Assembly: GCF_002295115.1 (NCBI RefSeq)
Contig: NZ_NSFV01000005.1
Location: 496,001 to 560,000 of the forward strand
Direction of reading: 5' to 3'
DNA from: Mesorhizobium sp. WSM4311
Lineage (GTDB): Bacteria; Pseudomonadota; Alphaproteobacteria; Rhizobiales; Rhizobiaceae
DNA: 64,000 bases
The notes beneath the pieces were generated by a model. It saw only the letters and a program-made list of their open reading frames with translations. It was not told where the DNA came from and did no database searches. A program made the translations under genes and the position numbers. Shown here one piece after another: positions 62,571-64,000 of this stretch (position 1 is the first letter of the stretch; each line of letters begins with the position of its first letter).

Positions 62571-63543
62571 CGCTTTTCAAGAGCGGCGCCGGCGTCCCCG
62601 TCTTTTCGGCGAGGCCGAGCACCGCGCCTTGCAGCTCGCCGATTTCCGTCGGCCGGCCGCGCTGCAGATCGTCCCACATCGACGAGCGTGCCTGAGGGTC
62701 GATCGCCAGCATGCGCCGCGCCAGCCGTTTGAACAGCCAGTCCGGCAGCCGGAGCACTTTCGGCAGCAGCGCCGGCCGCGGTCCGGCGATCCGCGCCGGC
62801 GCGATGCCGGAGGCTTTCATCGCCCGCAGCGCCTCGTCGATCTGGCCGGCCAGGATCAGCCGCCAGCGCCGATCGGCGAGTTCGCTCGCCAGCGGCAGGT
62901 CCGACAATGCCACCAGAGCGTTGTTGAGGTTCATCAAAAGCTTGCCCCACAGCACGGCCTTCATGTCGCCATGCGTCTCTACCGCCAGCCCTTCGACATC
63001 AAGAAGACTGGCGACATCGAGAAGGCCGGCGACATCGAGACGGCCGGCAGGGCCGCCATCCTCGATCATCACCTTGCCGTCGCTGGCGCGGTGGACGCGC
63101 AGCGGCAGCTCGCCGTCAGGCGATTGCACCACATTGAACGGCACCATGCCGGCCAGCACGGTGCGCAGGCCAGACCCGGCGCGCAGCCTGTCGGCATTGT
63201 CGACGCCGTTCTGCAGGCTGACCACCACCGCGTCGGGTCGGGCATGGGCCTCGATCAGCGCCGCCATCGCCTGCGTCGCGCCGCTCTTGACGGTCACCAG
63301 GATCACATCCGCCTGCGGCAGAGCGACGGCGGGATCGGCGGTGATCCCGAGCGCGTCAGGCTTGACCAGGCGATCGCGGCCTTCAAGGTCGCTGACGCGC
63401 AATCCGCCTTGCCGCAGCGCTGCCTCGATGCGCGGCCGGGCCAGCAGCACAACCGGCCGCCCGGCAAGCGCCAGGCAGCCGCCGACATAGCAGCCGATGC
63501 TGCCGGCGCCGGCGATGACGATCCGTTTTTCCCCGTCTGCCAT
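62473..63543 (-). CDS. 2-dehydropantoate 2-reductase family protein (second copy)
   Basis: 356 residues. The Rossmann motif is IVIAGAGSIGCYVGGCLALAG, then VVVSLQNGVDNADRLRAG, AVLWGKLLMNLNNALVALSDLPL and MWDDLQRGRPTEIGELQGAVLGLAEKTGTPAP. It is longer than PanE at 10,010-10,990. Mid-protein it has a Leu-Asp-Val repeat encoded by three 18-base tandem copies. It may reduce ketopantoate or another keto acid. ATG 63543 (MADGEKRIVIAGAGS) is chosen. It is divergent from dapE. Confidence 0.85.
   Translation of the reverse strand: MADGEKRIVIAGAGSIGCYVGGCLALAGRPVVLLARPRIEAALRQGGLRVSDLEGRDRLVKPDALGITADPAVALPQADVILVTVKSGATQAMAALIEAHARPDAVVVSLQNGVDNADRLRAGSGLRTVLAGMVPFNVVQSPDGELPLRVHRASDGKVMIEDGGPAGRLDVAGLLDVASLLDVEGLAVETHGDMKAVLWGKLLMNLNNALVALSDLPLASELADRRWRLILAGQIDEALRAMKASGIAPARIAGPRPALLPKVLRLPDWLFKRLARRMLAIDPQARSSMWDDLQRGRPTEIGELQGAVLGLAEKTGTPAPLLKSVTALVRAAEAARLGPPGLAPEQVVPPGASRSA
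62995..63048 (-). repeat. Three 18-bp tandem repeats inside the reductase gene
   Basis: Units begin GACATC at 62995, 63013 and 63031 and differ by one to four bases. They keep the frame and encode three copies of a Leu-Asp-Val-based hexapeptide (GLLDVA, SLLDVE region). Confidence 0.85.
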
Positions 63544-63668
63544 CTCTTGCTCCGCACCGGCCCGACTATACGACATGAAAACCATAATGTCGGCGGCATC
63601 GTCTGCCATTGCGCTGGCTCCTATGTCTGCCCGTGACAGGCCCTCAGCTTTCGACTATCGCTTTTGCC

Positions 63669-64000
63669 ATGACGCTGCCGACCGATCCCACCGCCAACCT
63701 CGCCGCCCTTATCCGTTGCGCCTCAGTGACACCAGCCGAAGGCGGTGCGCTGAGCGCCCTGGAAACGATGCTGAAACCGCTCGGCTTCCTGGTCGACCGG
63801 CCGGTCTTTTCGGAAGACGGCACGCCCGACATCGAGAACCTCTATGCAAGGCGGTCCGGCAACGGCCCGCATCTGATGTTCGCCGGCCATACCGATGTCG
63901 TGCCGGTCGGCGACGAGGCCGCCTGGACGCATCCGCCTTTCGCCGCCGAGATCGCCAATGGCGAGATGTATGGCCGTGGCGCCGTGGACATGAAGGGCGG
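63669..64000 (+). CDS. dapE: Succinyl-diaminopimelate desuccinylase (5' part)
   Basis: The first 110 codons are present. M20 peptidase features are [36 protein letters not shown] (zinc His and Asp) and [11 protein letters not shown], where the sequence ends. It releases succinate from N-succinyl-diaminopimelate, two steps after DapD. ATG 63669 follows a 125-base divergent region shared with the reductase gene. Confidence 0.95.
   Translation, partial: MTLPTDPTANLAALIRCASVTPAEGGALSALETMLKPLGFLVDRPVFSEDGTPDIENLYARRSGNGPHLMFAGHTDVVPVGDEAAWTHPPFAAEIANGEMYGRGAVDMKG

Overview
The window looks like chromosomal DNA of a Rhizobiales alphaproteobacterium, most likely Mesorhizobium or a close relative. 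It is uniformly GC-rich. It carries the rpmH-rnpA-yidC-engB, argB, dapD and dapE housekeeping genes with rhizobial-type protein sequences, many ABC transporters and one-component regulators, and several families of short intergenic palindromes. This assignment rests on sequence character and recalled gene order; no database search was run.

Left part (1-33,200) is accessory and metabolic. It opens with three overlapping minus-strand surface-polysaccharide genes: a WbsX/glycosyltransferase fusion cut by the left edge, a rhamnan-synthesis-F-type protein and a GT2 glycosyltransferase. A complete five-gene branched-chain-amino-acid-type ABC importer follows (4,809-9,401). Next come an LprI-like lipoprotein-size secreted protein, a ketopantoate-reductase/acyl-CoA-ligase pair, and a polar amino-acid ABC importer that has no ATPase but ends in a cytoplasmic gamma-glutamyltransferase. 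The importer is headed by a GntR regulator, and beside it lies a second GntR regulator broken by a one-base frameshift. After a GST, a DHFR-fold protein, an ABC exporter, an XRE-cupin regulator and a GNAT enzyme comes a scarred region at 23.5-25.3 kb. It holds the fused remains of a CpxR/CpxA-type two-component system, duplicated arrays of TTTAC boxes in front of two genes, and a 514-bp mobile element with an 8-bp target duplication and a small passenger gene. A FAD oxidoreductase/MFS pair with a divergent LysR regulator, a cupin protein and a winged-helix/TPR regulator end this part.

Middle part (33,300-49,600) contains tRNA-Arg(ACG), a sensor kinase, and the ribosome/RNase P/membrane insertase operon with a clear promoter and terminator. 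These are followed by two near-identical fasciclin-domain genes, an acetyltransferase-engB pair, and a TetR-emrAB efflux unit with two matching operators. Then come msrB, a sigma factor/anti-sigma/fasciclin group resembling the mycobacterial SigK-RskA-MPT70 arrangement, an amidase and argB.

Right part (49,600-64,000) has a RidA gene preceded by three copies of a 13-bp palindrome, an orphan BchE-like radical SAM gene, an Lrp-phhA divergent pair, and a VOC/TetR divergent pair. It continues with MarR and a 55-residue membrane protein, a GMC oxidoreductase with a tiny Tat-signal partner, a diguanylate cyclase, a HAD nucleotidase, a LOG-family protein, dapD, two DUF805 genes, a conserved membrane protein, a second ketopantoate-reductase-like gene and the start of dapE. 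In related rhizobia I recall engB, argB, the HAD gene, dapD and dapE lying close together. If so, accessory genes have been inserted between them here.
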